A DNA stretch of 64,000 nucleotides, taken from positions 1 through 64,000 of the forward strand of contig JAAELT010000115.1 of assembly GCA_024226315.1 (NCBI GenBank). The letters run 5' to 3'. This DNA is from a bacterium (lineage in GTDB: Bacteria > Acidobacteriota > Thermoanaerobaculia > Multivoradales > J023). The position numbers and the translations under genes were made by a program. Positions 9,201-17,550 of the stretch are shown here, piece by piece. How positions within the stretch are numbered: the first letter of the stretch is position 1; the number at the start of each line of letters is the position of its first letter. Under the pieces are notes generated by a model. It had not been told where the DNA came from. It did not search any database and was given only the letters and a program-made list of their open reading frames with translations.

Positions 9201-12038
9201 GAGGCGATCGACGAAGGCGGTGCCCTCGTCGGCGTCCGCGGCGTCGGTCACCGAGACGAAAGGATCGACGTTGGTCCGCCACTCCATCGAGCTCGGGACA
9301 TACGTTGCGTTGGTCGGGAAGGGATCGAGGATCAGCAGGTTGTTGGCGGTGCCGGCACCGACGTTCTCGACCAGGATCTCGAAGGTGCCGGTCTCGTTGG
9401 GGTGGAGGAGCGCCGGTCCCGTCTTGGAGACCGCCAGCAGCGGCCCCAACGTCACCGTGTCGACCTGGTTGGAGGGAAACAGCGGCGTCTCGAGGCTCTC
9501 GAACGTGGCGCTGTTGGCGATCGTCGTACCGGCCGGCACCCCCGGATTGATCGTCACCTGGAAGCTCAGGACGTGCGGCCCGCCGACCGGGAAATTGGCC
9601 GCGGTCCAGACGACGGCGTTCTGGCCGGCGCTGTAGGCGCCGGCGAACGGTCCGCTCGACATGACGCTGCCGGGCAGGAAGGTCGTATCGGGCGGGATGG
9701 CGTCGCTGATGATCGCGTTGGTCTCGGCCGCCACGCCGTTGTTGGACACGTTCAGGGTATAGGTCAGGACGTCCCCTGGCTCCGGAGTGCCGTCGTCGGT
9801 GACCGATTTGGTCAGAATGAGGTCGCTCTGCACCACGTCGGCGGTGTCGAAGGGCGAGAAGACGCTGGCCCCCAGGTTACCCTGGGCGTGCGCCTCGTTG
9901 GTCAGGACGCGCGGCAGTCCGCCGGGAGCCGCCGGTATGCTGATCGAGTAGCGGATCGTCAGCGTCTGGGAGATCCCCATGGAATCCGGGTTGAGCGTCC
10001 AGTCGAGCCGGTCGCGGCCGGTCACCGGATCGATCGAGGCCACCGGGTCGGCGGTGTCCTGGGTCAGGTCGGGGTAGGTGACGAGCGTCGAGCCCGGCAC
10101 GTAGTCGGTGCCGAGGACGCCTGGCGGCAGGAGGTCGTAGGCCAGGAGGCCGATGATCGGAAAAAAGCCGAAGGTCTGGATGGTGACGGTGTAGGTCGCC
10201 ACGCCTCCGGCAGTGGGGATCACGGGGGTGTCGACGCTCTTGGTGAGCACCAGCACGTTGTCGAGGAACAGCTGGTCGGTCGGGTAGACGGTGAAGCCGG
10301 TATCGAGGGCGGTGTCGCCGAAATCGGTGAGATCGGTGTCCTGCCCGTAGGAGACGGCGACCGGCTTGTTGGCGACGATGCGCGTGCCGGTGTTGTCGAA
10401 ATCGTTGGGATCGAAGACCCTGAGCGAAGCCAGTGAGCTCACCAGGTAGGTGTTGCCCGGCAGCGGCGCGGGGTCGGGGACGCCGTCGCCGTCGAGGTCG
10501 ATGACGTCGAAGACGCCGTCGTTGTCGAAGTCGATCTGCACCCGGGTGTTGTCGGCCGTGGCGGCGATGAAGACCGCGCTCAGATTGACCATGTCGACGG
10601 GGGGATCGAGGGTCCCCGGGGCGAACGAGACCGTGTAGTTCGACGACAGGAACTTCGTGGCCAGCCAGGAATGCCCCCAGTCGCTGATGTTGGTGTCGTA
10701 GTCGTGCCCGCTGATCCCCCAGAAGTTGCGGTTGCTGGTCATCCGCACGGTCGAGCCGTTGGGCACGAAGCGGCCGGTGCCGGTGAAGTAGTCGACCACC
10801 GAGTTCGGCGGGATGGCGACGGCGGTCGAGCCGACCGTGTCGGTCGCCGTCACGGTGACCGGGTTCAGCGGATCGGGATTGAAGAGGTAGATGTTGAGCG
10901 GCCGGTTCGGGGTGCTGCCGGTGACCGCCGGATCGTCGCCCGGCGCGGTGATCACGTAGTCGGTCGAATGCAGGATGTCGGGCAGCAGCGTGTAGTGGCG
11001 GGTCGCCCACTGGCCGTCGCCGCCGGTGAACATCATGCCGGCGATGGCCGCGGTGGTCGACACCTTGGTGCCGGAGTTGATGGTCAGCTGAAGGCCGGGG
11101 TTCTGGGGGCTGTCGTCGATGTAGCCCAGCGAGCTCCAATGCTCGCCCCGGTCGAGAGTGAACGACACCGTACCGGCCCCCGGGCTGTCGAGGAAGACCT
11201 GGGTGTTGTCCTCGAAAGCCACCAGGTTGAGGTCGACGTAATGGAACGGCTCCATCACGCAGTCGGGACAGCCGAACGCCGGGTACAGGTCCTCGCCGAT
11301 CGGCACCGAGTAGGACCTGGCGGCCTGCACCGCCTGCTTCGAGATGACCTCCGTCGAGCCGCCGATGAACTGGGTGAGCGGATCCTGCGAGTGGACGAGA
11401 GACAGCGGGCCGCCGGTGGTCTCGAGGAAATCACCGCCGTCGAAACGCACCTCGCTCGCGGTGCAGGCGCCGGCAATCGCGCAGCGCGGGTTCAAGGGCA
11501 CCGAGGAGCACAGCTCGGTGAAAACCAGCGGTGAGGCCGAAGGCACCGTGCAACCGGCGGCGATCCCCTGGTTCGAGGCGAAATTCACGAAGTCGCCCTG
11601 TATCAGCACGTCGACGCCGCAGGGGTCACTGTTGAAATCGCAGGCGTCGCCGTTGGCGGGGTTGCCGTCGCCGATCACCACGGTGGACGCCTGGACGGGA
11701 TTGAAGATGTCGGCCTCGAGGCCGTCTTCCCAGTGGTCGAAGTAGATCACCTGGTTGTCGGCCGAGGCGACGGCGGTGATCAGCGAGTTCATCGCGTCGG
11801 CGAACGGCCCGCCGCCCTCGCCCGCCTCGACCTTGGACATCATGTCCCAGACGTGCTGCTCGTACCCCAGAATGAAGTACTCCTGGAGGCCGGTGGGCAC
11901 CGCTTGGGCACCGAGAGGCCCGGCCAGCAGGAGGAGAAAGAGAGCAAGGACCGTCGCCGGCGACCTCTTCAGCCACCCACCAAGGTTCGAGCCTCGCGGC
12001 CGTTTTGACTCTGCGATCGATCTCGATTGTTCTTCCAT
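3279..12038 (-). CDS. Giant secreted DUF11-repeat / C25 gingipain-like cysteine protease
   Basis: About 2,919 residues from ATG 12038; a TTG at 12110 would add 24 residues before a good signal peptide. Residues about 26-46 form a signal peptide ending GAQA. A roughly 600-residue N-terminal region of unknown fold follows, then several DUF11-type repeats (LTKSV, GDVLTYTLNVSNNG), an SdrD-B-like insert (GHVFLDLDGNGVQG), more beta repeats and an fn3-like segment. The C-terminal 380 residues are a C25 peptidase with the catalytic His in HFLGHGN (about residue 2783) and Cys in MTCALG (about 2819). It ends straight after the protease fold (LLGDPAIRMRP), with no sorting domain seen. It probably works extracellularly and lies just upstream of the RiPP genes. 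Confidence 0.85.
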   Translation of the reverse strand: MEEQSRSIAESKRPRGSNLGGWLKRSPATVLALFLLLLAGPLGAQAVPTGLQEYFILGYEQHVWDMMSKVEAGEGGGPFADAMNSLITAVASADNQVIYFDHWEDGLEADIFNPVQASTVVIGDGNPANGDACDFNSDPCGVDVLIQGDFVNFASNQGIAAGCTVPSASPLVFTELCSSVPLNPRCAIAGACTASEVRFDGGDFLETTGGPLSLVHSQDPLTQFIGGSTEVISKQAVQAARSYSVPIGEDLYPAFGCPDCVMEPFHYVDLNLVAFEDNTQVFLDSPGAGTVSFTLDRGEHWSSLGYIDDSPQNPGLQLTINSGTKVSTTAAIAGMMFTGGDGQWATRHYTLLPDILHSTDYVITAPGDDPAVTGSTPNRPLNIYLFNPDPLNPVTVTATDTVGSTAVAIPPNSVVDYFTGTGRFVPNGSTVRMTSNRNFWGISGHDYDTNISDWGHSWLATKFLSSNYTVSFAPGTLDPPVDMVNLSAVFIAATADNTRVQIDFDNDGVFDVIDLDGDGVPDPAPLPGNTYLVSSLASLRVFDPNDFDNTGTRIVANKPVAVSYGQDTDLTDFGDTALDTGFTVYPTDQLFLDNVLVLTKSVDTPVIPTAGGVATYTVTIQTFGFFPIIGLLAYDLLPPGVLGTDYVPGSTLVTYPDLTQDTADPVASIDPVTGRDRLDWTLNPDSMGISQTLTIRYSISIPAAPGGLPRVLTNEAHAQGNLGASVFSPFDTADVVQSDLILTKSVTDDGTPEPGDVLTYTLNVSNNGVAAETNAIISDAIPPDTTFLPGSVMSSGPFAGAYSAGQNAVVWTAANFPVGGPHVLSFQVTINPGVPAGTTIANSATFESLETPLFPSNQVDTVTLGPLLAVSKTGPALLHPNETGTFEILVENVGAGTANNLLILDPFPTNATYVPSSMEWRTNVDPFVSVTDAADADEGTAFVDRLELAVASLGPGEDITFRFEVQVDPGTGGLVVNNQATVSSTEVLPTDTNLVQVPIVGDADITGHVFLDLDGNGVQGAGEPDLANVDVVVTDALGNMQTVTTDGSGNYLATVEPGSATLDVDETDPDFPVGAVLTTANDPQMVVAVSAATVAATPVGYDPPPISFVKSSDTPFGQVVPGDTVTYTLEAENLTGVDQTTVTVSDPLPTGTLAVPGSTVVTVTNPVFRVSEYFIAVAAFGGTVFDLTLDQDLAPDYFAVVQGSAGGGGTGGDRDPEADYARLTQDPFGTGDLAVSSGSNVLRLERRDGANSWVGVVTVVECVSSCATAGFNLLTVEEVLHAGATVSGSDTAATAWTDINQVMLMGGFNGAGCYSDETTDRDHPVCHARLTPSGTDTIDWTRDGSFAALTAATSTVMVVEWGSEWTVQRVQVTGTNGGNGLNATGEYNTAAISSVARGQTWVWGTGHADGNGIGNQAEGVAITLGDGVNQNASESQVAVGTEIAGTAVDFQVWALTHPSLAVDYAFKLDGDGANLTVDVPVVTAGSERMALVTNGQAGTSDNYPRPIFSARYVNDSTVRLERRRSGSNFPAWVQGVDFSAIGGVTVFAGGDPAALVIAADNVTLAPGGTLTVTFQVQVDPNLAPAITQIVNDATLNTDQEGPLNASVTDNVIRLGVTVEPNNGNFVVFDAVNPQTRTYGHVVTNTGQADDSYEITALSELGFANPGGGWIVELIDPDTGTVIATDTDFSDATWDGMQAVNTGTLMAGESIFYDVRVTVPAGTPESTEESTTLTAVSDRNPATFAFATDETTVVDMAGPVILVSDQSGIVAPSGSIAYPHRIINNTGATDTFDLTAFPDLPGWTSTIYNDSNGDGIYTPGIDVAIMNTLLLADGASQLFFVLVEAPGGASDGDTDVTSLTAISRNDTNLFDAVSDTTTVNAASTHDLSGGDTLLVDPGDDCVGANDCPVFPGTLKSLSASDDRFDFTITASPFFGLDGLLHPTQLWIDTDADGVPDMQIAEDTDGDGDWDTIAPGFDTDTDMNPDAFVAAGGELAYELRRPVDPLQLAYRDPVTLTATSQATGEVDSVTAVNLLAAFTPAMLSSLEAYTVGGQVVVRWQTAMELGTAGFVLHRRGPDGELRRLHGGLLGALRDAPVGGTYRFIDAGAAAGQSYTYVLRGVGVDGDHQLLGQHQVTIDFTKLARDEPLPATGFSRDERVPFAARAPEVAENAAGVVSSGAAKAGGETTRLRLLVQETGLYFVDAATIAGAFGVTPAEAEGWITGGWLRLHLGAGTETETVPCPSGSSPGPAIFADGFESGDLCAWSSATGTQPGAAVGWLAAPAGDGIYFYGEGLESIYTDDNVYWLELGAPALVATVAGGSPVPVAGLDFADSLHFEEETLPLTSVIEDPDSDFWYWGFVNVTPGAGVDIDTLSVVVETPGRTAAAIDAMMTVHLQAESRDDDVDPDHQVEIRLNGTSIGTDSWDGSTAHQMDLTFSQTLLADGANTVEIHAPATSGIESEIFFLDSIDISYRRSYTAVDDRLIAQAAGHHVITIDGYSRDDVTVFDITDPEAARLVTNPRIEPSGGGYQVSFETATPSSRYLAMPLEDAAVPTVEIDQPSDLRARTNRADYLVIAAAGVEAAAEDLADYRQGLGFETRMVRLQDVYDEFNQGVVSPWAIRDFLAYATASWQLAPRFAVLAGDSSFDFKDRLGFGGNLLPSPMTSTPAGLFPSDHRIADLAGDDGVPEVAVGRLPVRTGAQLAAYLAKLVAYEAAAGAWKDRTVWVADAIDEGGEFVEDSEWLIDVVPAGLAVDRVYVDDLGPAAARQELLDAFDDGALLIHFLGHGNLTQIGDNAGLMMSSDVPALTGGEKQPILVAMTCALGRFDRIVLDTLSESLVLHEDGGVIALWAPTGLSFNQEAVLLADGFLPAALADGPGAESLGEAVAGALDSYLSTAQEPSRFIPFIYTLLGDPAIRMRP

Positions 12039-12204
12039 GGCCCCCGCCGGATGCTCCGTCGTCCGGAGCTGTCCGTCCCCTCTCTTGTCGACGCCAAACC
12101 GCGGCGACAAGCGACCATGGTATCACCGCATTGTTACAGAGATTATTACGGCCCAAGAGGAGCGGTCTCTGCCCCAGCGGACGCTGTCGGGCGCCCCTGG
12201 GCCG

Positions 12205-13059
12205 CTACTCGTCGTCGGCGAAGCTTTCGCGCGCCAGCCGGGTGGCCTTGGCGACCTCGGCGGCAGGCAGGATCAGCCCGCCGACCATGTCCTGGAGCTT
12301 GGCTGCCGAGCTCAGGAACGACAGGCCACCGGCGAGCATGCCGCCGAGCTGGTCTTCCGCGTCAGGCACCTGGATGACGCTGATGCCGACCAGGCGTCCG
12401 TCGGCGGTGAATACCGGCAGGCCGAAGCCGGTGCTGGCGGGCTCGGAGGGCACCAGCAGATTGCGTGGCTTGTCGATCACCGCTGCCACCACGCCGTCGG
12501 TGACCACCGGTACCGAGCCGAAGAACTTGTCCATGCGGCGCAGGCGGTAGAAACGGTCGCCGGTTTCGAGCTCGGCGCTTTTGCCGAGATCGAGGAACGC
12601 CGGCGGCTCCTCGGCGTCCAGGCCGCCCTTTATCTGAACCCAGGCGAGATCGCGCTCGGTGTCGCGTGCCAGCAGCGCGGCGTCGAGGCCCTCGCTCGCG
12701 TCGCCGAGGAAGACCTCGATCTCGCGCGGTGTGGCGGTGACGTCGAAGCCGCCGCCGTGGCCCATCATTCGAGACATCATGGTCATGTAGCCGCCGAGCT
12801 CGGTATTGGAGCACAGCACCAGCCCCTCCGGGTCGATCAGTGGACAGACCGTCTCGCCTTCGATCTCACGGTCGGATCCGGCGCCCGCCATCTTGACCTT
12901 GAGCACGAACTTGACGTCGACCAGCACGTCGGCGCGCGCGGCGAGCTGGATGTGCGGGCTGGCGGCGTCGGCGACGCTCGGTCGGGGCACCAGCAGCGCC
13001 GGCAGCAGCGCCAGGCAGAGAACGCGGAGGAGGAACCGGATCGTCGCGGGTTCGATCAA
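12205..13059 (-). CDS. Exported, catalytically inactive trypsin-like (HtrA-related) protein
   Basis: About 284 residues with an N-terminal signal sequence (FLLRVLCLALLPALLV, cleavage near SVADA). The body shows a trypsin-like scaffold: VCPLIDPEGLVLCSN in the place of the catalytic His segment, ERDLAWVQI in the place of the Asp segment, and GFGLPVFTADGRLVGI where GNSGGP would be. The His and Ser are therefore absent. I chose TTG at 13059, which overlaps the upstream stop as TTGA and has GGAGG about 10 nt before it. It is coupled to the active HtrA gene, so a role as partner, adaptor or decoy for that protease is an inference. Confidence 0.72.
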   Translation of the reverse strand: MIEPATIRFLLRVLCLALLPALLVPRPSVADAASPHIQLAARADVLVDVKFVLKVKMAGAGSDREIEGETVCPLIDPEGLVLCSNTELGGYMTMMSRMMGHGGGFDVTATPREIEVFLGDASEGLDAALLARDTERDLAWVQIKGGLDAEEPPAFLDLGKSAELETGDRFYRLRRMDKFFGSVPVVTDGVVAAVIDKPRNLLVPSEPASTGFGLPVFTADGRLVGISVIQVPDAEDQLGGMLAGGLSFLSSAAKLQDMVGGLILPAAEVAKATRLARESFADDE

Positions 13060-15188
13060 GGGCTCAGGTCCTCCGCTGGAGTCCAATCGGGCTCCAGGTA
13101 CTGGAAGCGGGTCTTGACGCTGCGCAGGACCACGACCACCACGCGGGAGGGCTGTTCGCGCTTGACCTCTTTCAAGGCCTGCCGGAAGCTCTTCAGGCCC
13201 CGGACTTCGATGTCGTGGATGCGCAGCACCAGGTCGCCCGGCCGCAGGCCCCCGAGCCCGGCCCAGCCGCCGGGATCGACGTTCTCGACCAGCACGCCGC
13301 GCATGTCCGGCTGCCAGCGGTTCTCGTCGCGGTCGAAGAAGGTCAGCTCGCGGACCGAGATCTCGAAGTCGCCGTCGTCGTGGCGCCGCGCTTCCTCCCG
13401 GCTCAGCCGGGTGCGCTCGAGCATCACCGGGAGCTCGAGAGATTCCTCACCGCGCAGCACCCGCAGCGTGGCGACGTCGCCGATGTCGAGCCTCCGTACC
13501 CGGCGCGCCAGGAGCGCGGAATCCTGCAGGCCGGCGGCGTTCAGGGTCTCGCCGTCGACCGCCAGAATCACGTCGCCCACTTGGAGCCCGGTGCGCGACG
13601 CTTCGGTCTCGGGGTAGACGCGGGTGATCCGGAAGCCGCCTTCTCCGGCGGGTGCGAGGTGCTCGGCGAGGCGCGGTGGCACCGGCTGGGTGGCGACGCC
13701 GATCCAGGCCTTGGGCAGCTCGCGCGGCGGATCGTCCTCGTCGTCGACCCGGGGGGCGAGCAGCGTCAGCTGGTTGGTGCCCCGCCGATCGAGCTCGATC
13801 AGCAGCTCCTCGGGCTCCGCGTCCGGTGCGCTCGCGGCGGCTTTGTTGTGCTTCTCGTAGAGCGCGATGAGGTCACCGAGGCCGGCGATCTCGCGCTGGT
13901 CGATCGAGCGGATGACGTCGCGCGGCTCGAGCGGCGGTTCGGCCAGCTGAGCCGATCCGCCGCGACGCACGCCGGTCACCACCACTCCTTCGGTGCTGCC
14001 GAGTCGCCACTCGCGGGCCATCTTCTCGGTGATCTCCTGCGCGGTGAGGCCCCAGGCGGGGAACGAGCGCTCGTCGCCCAGGTCCTTGCGCAGCTTGGCG
14101 GTGGTGACGCGGGCGTCGAAGGCCTCGCCGTCGCGCTCGAAGGTGGCGTCGAAGGCGCTGCCGACGGCCATACTGGCGATGCGGTCGAGCAGCAGGGGTA
14201 TCTCCTCCACGAAACGCACCGTCACCGGTTCGCCGTCGAGAGTGAGCAAGACGTCGCCGGCCGCAACGCCGGCGGTTGCCGCGGGGCCGTCGAGTGCCAC
14301 CGAGGTGATCAGCACCCCGGCGTCGAGGCCGGTGCGCCCGATAGGCTTGAAGCTCGCCCCGATCCAGCTGCGCTCGACCTCGCCATGGGCGATCAGCGCC
14401 TCGGTGACGCGCGCCGCCAGGTCGGAGGGGATGGCGAAGCTCAGATTGCCGCCGCCGAGCTCGTTGACGCCCACGATCTCGCCCGCCAGGTTGACCAGAG
14501 GACCGCCGCTGTTGCCCGGGCTGATCACCGCGTCGTGCTGGATCCACTGGGTGAAGAGTCCGGTGCGCTGGCCCCGCTCGAGCTCCATCTCCTCGACATC
14601 GTCGCTGCCGAAGCCGCCGGCGAACACCCGCTCGGTGTTGGAGACGATCCCCAGGCTTACCGAGCGCGACAGCGAGAAGGGCGACCCCATGGCCATCACG
14701 TAGTCGCCGATCTCGAGTGCGTCGGAGTTGCCGAAGGTCGCAACCGGCAGGGGCGAGGAATCGTCGAGCTCCTCGAGGTCGAGCTGCAGCAGCGCCAGAT
14801 CGGTGAGCGGGTCCTCGCCCACCAGCCGCGCCGAGATCTCCCGCTTGTCCGACAGGGTGCAGTCGAACTTGCGTCCGTTCGAGGTGACGTGAGCATTGGT
14901 CAGTACGTGCCCCTGCGAGGAGATGATGGTGCCGCTGCCGACGGCCTGCCCCTTGTGCTCTTTACCGCCGCTGTAACGTACGGTCACCACGCCGATCGAA
15001 ACCAGCGCCGGGAACACGCTGTCGCGGGCCTCGGCGATCACCCGACGCAGCTCGCTGCGGAACGAGTCGTCGACGGCTTCCCGCGTCGCGGGTTCCTGGC
15101 CGGTCGCGATTGGCGCCAGCGTCAGAACGGCCGCGATCGAGAAGGCGAGCCCGCGGTGGGCGGATGAGCTGGTTCGAGAGTGGAACAC
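13056..15188 (-). CDS. HtrA/Deg-family periplasmic serine protease with multiple PDZ domains
   Basis: About 710 residues. The catalytic triad is visible: His in TNAHV, Asp in LTDLALLQ, and Ser in SPGNSGGPLV. At least three PDZ-type segments follow (GPAATAGVAAGDVLLTLDG; EASRTGLQVGDVILAVDG; GLGGLRPGDLVLRIHDIEV), which is more than the one or two usual in DegP/DegS. I chose GTG at 15188, just before a signal peptide (LAFSIAAVLTLAPIATG). Open sequence continues to 15401 but would run over the divergent glycosyltransferase start. The gene is translationally coupled to the downstream inactive homologue. Likely role: periplasmic protein quality control. Confidence 0.88.
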   Translation of the reverse strand: MFHSRTSSSAHRGLAFSIAAVLTLAPIATGQEPATREAVDDSFRSELRRVIAEARDSVFPALVSIGVVTVRYSGGKEHKGQAVGSGTIISSQGHVLTNAHVTSNGRKFDCTLSDKREISARLVGEDPLTDLALLQLDLEELDDSSPLPVATFGNSDALEIGDYVMAMGSPFSLSRSVSLGIVSNTERVFAGGFGSDDVEEMELERGQRTGLFTQWIQHDAVISPGNSGGPLVNLAGEIVGVNELGGGNLSFAIPSDLAARVTEALIAHGEVERSWIGASFKPIGRTGLDAGVLITSVALDGPAATAGVAAGDVLLTLDGEPVTVRFVEEIPLLLDRIASMAVGSAFDATFERDGEAFDARVTTAKLRKDLGDERSFPAWGLTAQEITEKMAREWRLGSTEGVVVTGVRRGGSAQLAEPPLEPRDVIRSIDQREIAGLGDLIALYEKHNKAAASAPDAEPEELLIELDRRGTNQLTLLAPRVDDEDDPPRELPKAWIGVATQPVPPRLAEHLAPAGEGGFRITRVYPETEASRTGLQVGDVILAVDGETLNAAGLQDSALLARRVRRLDIGDVATLRVLRGEESLELPVMLERTRLSREEARRHDDGDFEISVRELTFFDRDENRWQPDMRGVLVENVDPGGWAGLGGLRPGDLVLRIHDIEVRGLKSFRQALKEVKREQPSRVVVVVLRSVKTRFQYLEPDWTPAEDLSP

Positions 15189-15301
15189 GAGAGGTCTTCT
15201 GGCCGGAGGCACTGGGCGGCAGGAGTCTACTCTACATGCTTCGGTGGCCGGCCTCCTGTTGACGTAGAATGCCGGCCGCATCCTGGTTACAGGGAGAACT
15301 G

Positions 15302-16279
15302 GTGACGGAAGATCACGACACCGAGCTGCCGGCCGTCGACGTCTCGTACGTAATTCCAATCTACGACGAGGCGGATGGCCTGCCCGATCTGGTGGCGGCA
15401 CTCGAGGAGCTGCTGGACGAGCTCTCCGCCGAGTACTCGGTCGAGGTCCTGTTCGTCGACGACGGCAGCCGCGACGACAGCTGGCGCCTGATCGTGGAGG
15501 CCGCGGACCGGCTGCCGCAGCTGGCCGGAGTGCGCCTGTCGCGCAATTTCGGCCACCAGGTCGCCCTGACCTGCGGTTATCAGCTCGCCCGCGGCCGTGC
15601 CGTGATCTCGATGGACGCCGATCTCCAGGATCCGCCCGAGGTCAGCCTCCGGATGATCGAGGAGTGGGAGAACGGAGCCGACATCGTCTACGCGGTCAGA
15701 ACGGCGAGACGCGGTGAGACCTGGTTCAAACGCGCCACGGCCAGCGCCTTCTACTGGTTGATCGAGCGCTTGCGGGGCACCGGCAGCGCGCCGCGCAACA
15801 GCGCTGATTTCCGCCTGCTGAGCCACCGTGCGCTCATTGCGCTCAACGCCCTGCCGGAGCGTCACCGCTACATCCGCGGACTGGTGGGCTGGATCGGCCT
15901 ACACACGGCCACGGTTCACTACGAGCGGCAACCGCGCCGTGCCGGCAGCACCAAGTACCCGCTGCTCAAGATGCTGCGCTTCGCCACCGACGCCATCGTT
16001 TCCATGTCGTCGCGGCCCCTGCGTCTGGCCTACGTCATGGCGCTGCTGGCGTCGCTGCCTTTTCTCGGCTACCTCGGCTACAACCTCGTCCAGTGGCTGT
16101 TCTTCGACGTCGAGATGGTCAGGGGGTGGCCGTCGCTGATCCTGTCGGTGATCACCTTCGGCACCTGTATCCTGCTGTTCATGGGCCTGCTCGGGGAGTA
16201 CGTCGGCAGGATCTACGACGAGGTCAAGGGCCGCCCCCTCTACCTGATCTCCGAGCGAACCAGTTGGGATGACGACTGA
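15302..16279 (+). CDS. GT2 glycosyltransferase (polyprenyl-phosphate sugar transferase type)
   Basis: About 325 residues. The GT-A core has VIPIYDEADGLP, VDDGSRDDS and the metal-binding DADLQDP motif, and two C-terminal membrane helices (about residues 235-255 and 270-300) place it with DPM1/GtrB-like enzymes that load a sugar onto a lipid carrier at the inner membrane. GTG at 15302 is preferred because AGGGAGA lies 6 nt upstream; an ATG at 15269 lacks a site. The downstream methyltransferase overlaps it by 11 bp, so they are probably one transcript. The sugar and acceptor are unknown. Confidence 0.87.
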   Translation: MTEDHDTELPAVDVSYVIPIYDEADGLPDLVAALEELLDELSAEYSVEVLFVDDGSRDDSWRLIVEAADRLPQLAGVRLSRNFGHQVALTCGYQLARGRAVISMDADLQDPPEVSLRMIEEWENGADIVYAVRTARRGETWFKRATASAFYWLIERLRGTGSAPRNSADFRLLSHRALIALNALPERHRYIRGLVGWIGLHTATVHYERQPRRAGSTKYPLLKMLRFATDAIVSMSSRPLRLAYVMALLASLPFLGYLGYNLVQWLFFDVEMVRGWPSLILSVITFGTCILLFMGLLGEYVGRIYDEVKGRPLYLISERTSWDDD

Positions 16280-17084
16280 CGAAGCTTTTTCGCGCGAGGA
16301 AGCGTTTCACGACGCCTGGGCGCGGGACACCGAGCTGGAGTCGATCCTCGTGCGCGAGGCATTCGAGGGCTTCGCGGCGCTCGAGAACCGGCACTGTCTT
16401 CGGCTCATGGGGCCGCTCGAAGGCAAGCGGATCCTCGACCTGGGCGCCGGCCTGGGCGAGACATCGGTCTACTTCGCGCTCCAGGGCGCGCGGGTGACGG
16501 CGGTCGACATCTCGCCCGAGATGACCCGCCGCGCCGAGCAGCTCGCCGCCTTCCACGGCACCTCGATCGAAACCGTCGCCTCGCCGCTCGAGCGGCTCGA
16601 CGTGGCCGACGGTGGCTTCGACTTCGTCTACGGCGCCAACGTCCTGCACCACGTGACGGACATCGAGGCGACCCTCGAGCTCGCATGCCGGGCGCTGGTG
16701 CCCGGCGGCATGTGCCTGTTCTGGGATCCGATCGCCTACAACCCGGTGATCAACGTCTATCGCCGCATGGCCTCGGGCGTGCGCACCGAGGATGAGCGGC
16801 CGCTCAGGCGCTCGATCTTGAAGACCTTCGCCCAGCACTTCGTCGACGTCCGGCACCGCGAGTTCTGGCTGCTCACCCTGGCCCTCTTCCTCAAGTACTA
16901 CCTGATTGATCGCAAAGACCCGAACCAGGTGCGCTACTGGAAACAGATCTACCGCGAGGACCCGGCGACCACCGGCCGCTGGTTCGGCGTCCTGCGCCGC
17001 TTGGACGACGTGCTGCTGCGCCTCTGGCCGTTCAACTGGCTGGCCTGGAACATCCTGGTCTGGGCTCGCAAGCCGGGCGTGTGA
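16269..17084 (+). CDS. Class I SAM-dependent methyltransferase
   Basis: This 271-residue protein has motif I ILDLGAGLGETS near residue 55, an acidic post-I strand VTAVDIS and the FDFVYGANVLHHV motif, which are standard for the SmtA/UbiE-type Rossmann fold. The C-terminal third is hydrophobic and aromatic and may bind membrane or lipid substrate. The 11-bp overlap with the glycosyltransferase gene suggests a shared pathway, for example methylation of a lipid-linked glycan or head group. No substrate can be named. Confidence 0.82.
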   Translation: MTTDEAFSREEAFHDAWARDTELESILVREAFEGFAALENRHCLRLMGPLEGKRILDLGAGLGETSVYFALQGARVTAVDISPEMTRRAEQLAAFHGTSIETVASPLERLDVADGGFDFVYGANVLHHVTDIEATLELACRALVPGGMCLFWDPIAYNPVINVYRRMASGVRTEDERPLRRSILKTFAQHFVDVRHREFWLLTLALFLKYYLIDRKDPNQVRYWKQIYREDPATTGRWFGVLRRLDDVLLRLWPFNWLAWNILVWARKPGV

Positions 17085-17121
17085 CAGCGGCCCCCCGTGC
17101 TAGAGTTGACGATGGAGACGC

Positions 17122-17550
17122 ATGATGGGTGAAGTCAAAATCGATATCGAGCTGGAGAACTTCGTCGACCGGGCGATGGCCGATCAGAGCAACGGTACGG
17201 GGGTCGAGGTCCGGTCGTTCAAGACGCGGGCTCTGGTCGATACGGGAGCCGTGGTCGGCATGGTGCCCCAGGATGTCGTCGAGTACCTCGGCGTTCCGGT
17301 CAAGGAAACCGTGGTCGTGTCGCTTGCCGACGAGCGCAAGTGCGAGATGTCGGTCGCGGAGGGGATCACGATCAAGATCGGAGACCGCAGCACGACGGTG
17401 CCATGGCTCGTGGGGCCGCCCAATTCCGAGCCTCTGGTGGGTCAGGTCGTCCTCGAGGTTCTCGATCTCGTGGTCGACTGTCCCGGGCAGCGGGTGCTCC
17501 CCAACCCGTCCTCCCCCATCTATCCGTCGCTCAAGCTGAAATCGTTCTAG
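17122..17550 (+). CDS. Small retroviral-type aspartic protease (clan AA)
   Basis: The 142-residue protein has the catalytic-site motif ALVDTGAVVGMVP and a second half with VGQVVLEVLDLVVD, matching the short bacterial clan AA aspartic proteases that work as homodimers. There is no signal peptide, so it is probably cytoplasmic. ATG at 17122 has GGAG 4 nt upstream, and a second ATG follows at once. Its 3' end overlaps the convergent YfhO-like gene by 20 bp. The target is unknown. Confidence 0.8.
   Translation: MMGEVKIDIELENFVDRAMADQSNGTGVEVRSFKTRALVDTGAVVGMVPQDVVEYLGVPVKETVVVSLADERKCEMSVAEGITIKIGDRSTTVPWLVGPPNSEPLVGQVVLEVLDLVVDCPGQRVLPNPSSPIYPSLKLKSF

Noticed and set aside
6387..10436. 1,349-codon plus-strand open frame
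   Set aside because: It lies wholly antisense to the DUF11 repeats of the giant protease and mirrors their periodic composition; no family or ribosome site.
13215..15167. 650-codon plus-strand open frame
   Set aside because: Antisense shadow of the HtrA gene, which has an intact catalytic triad.
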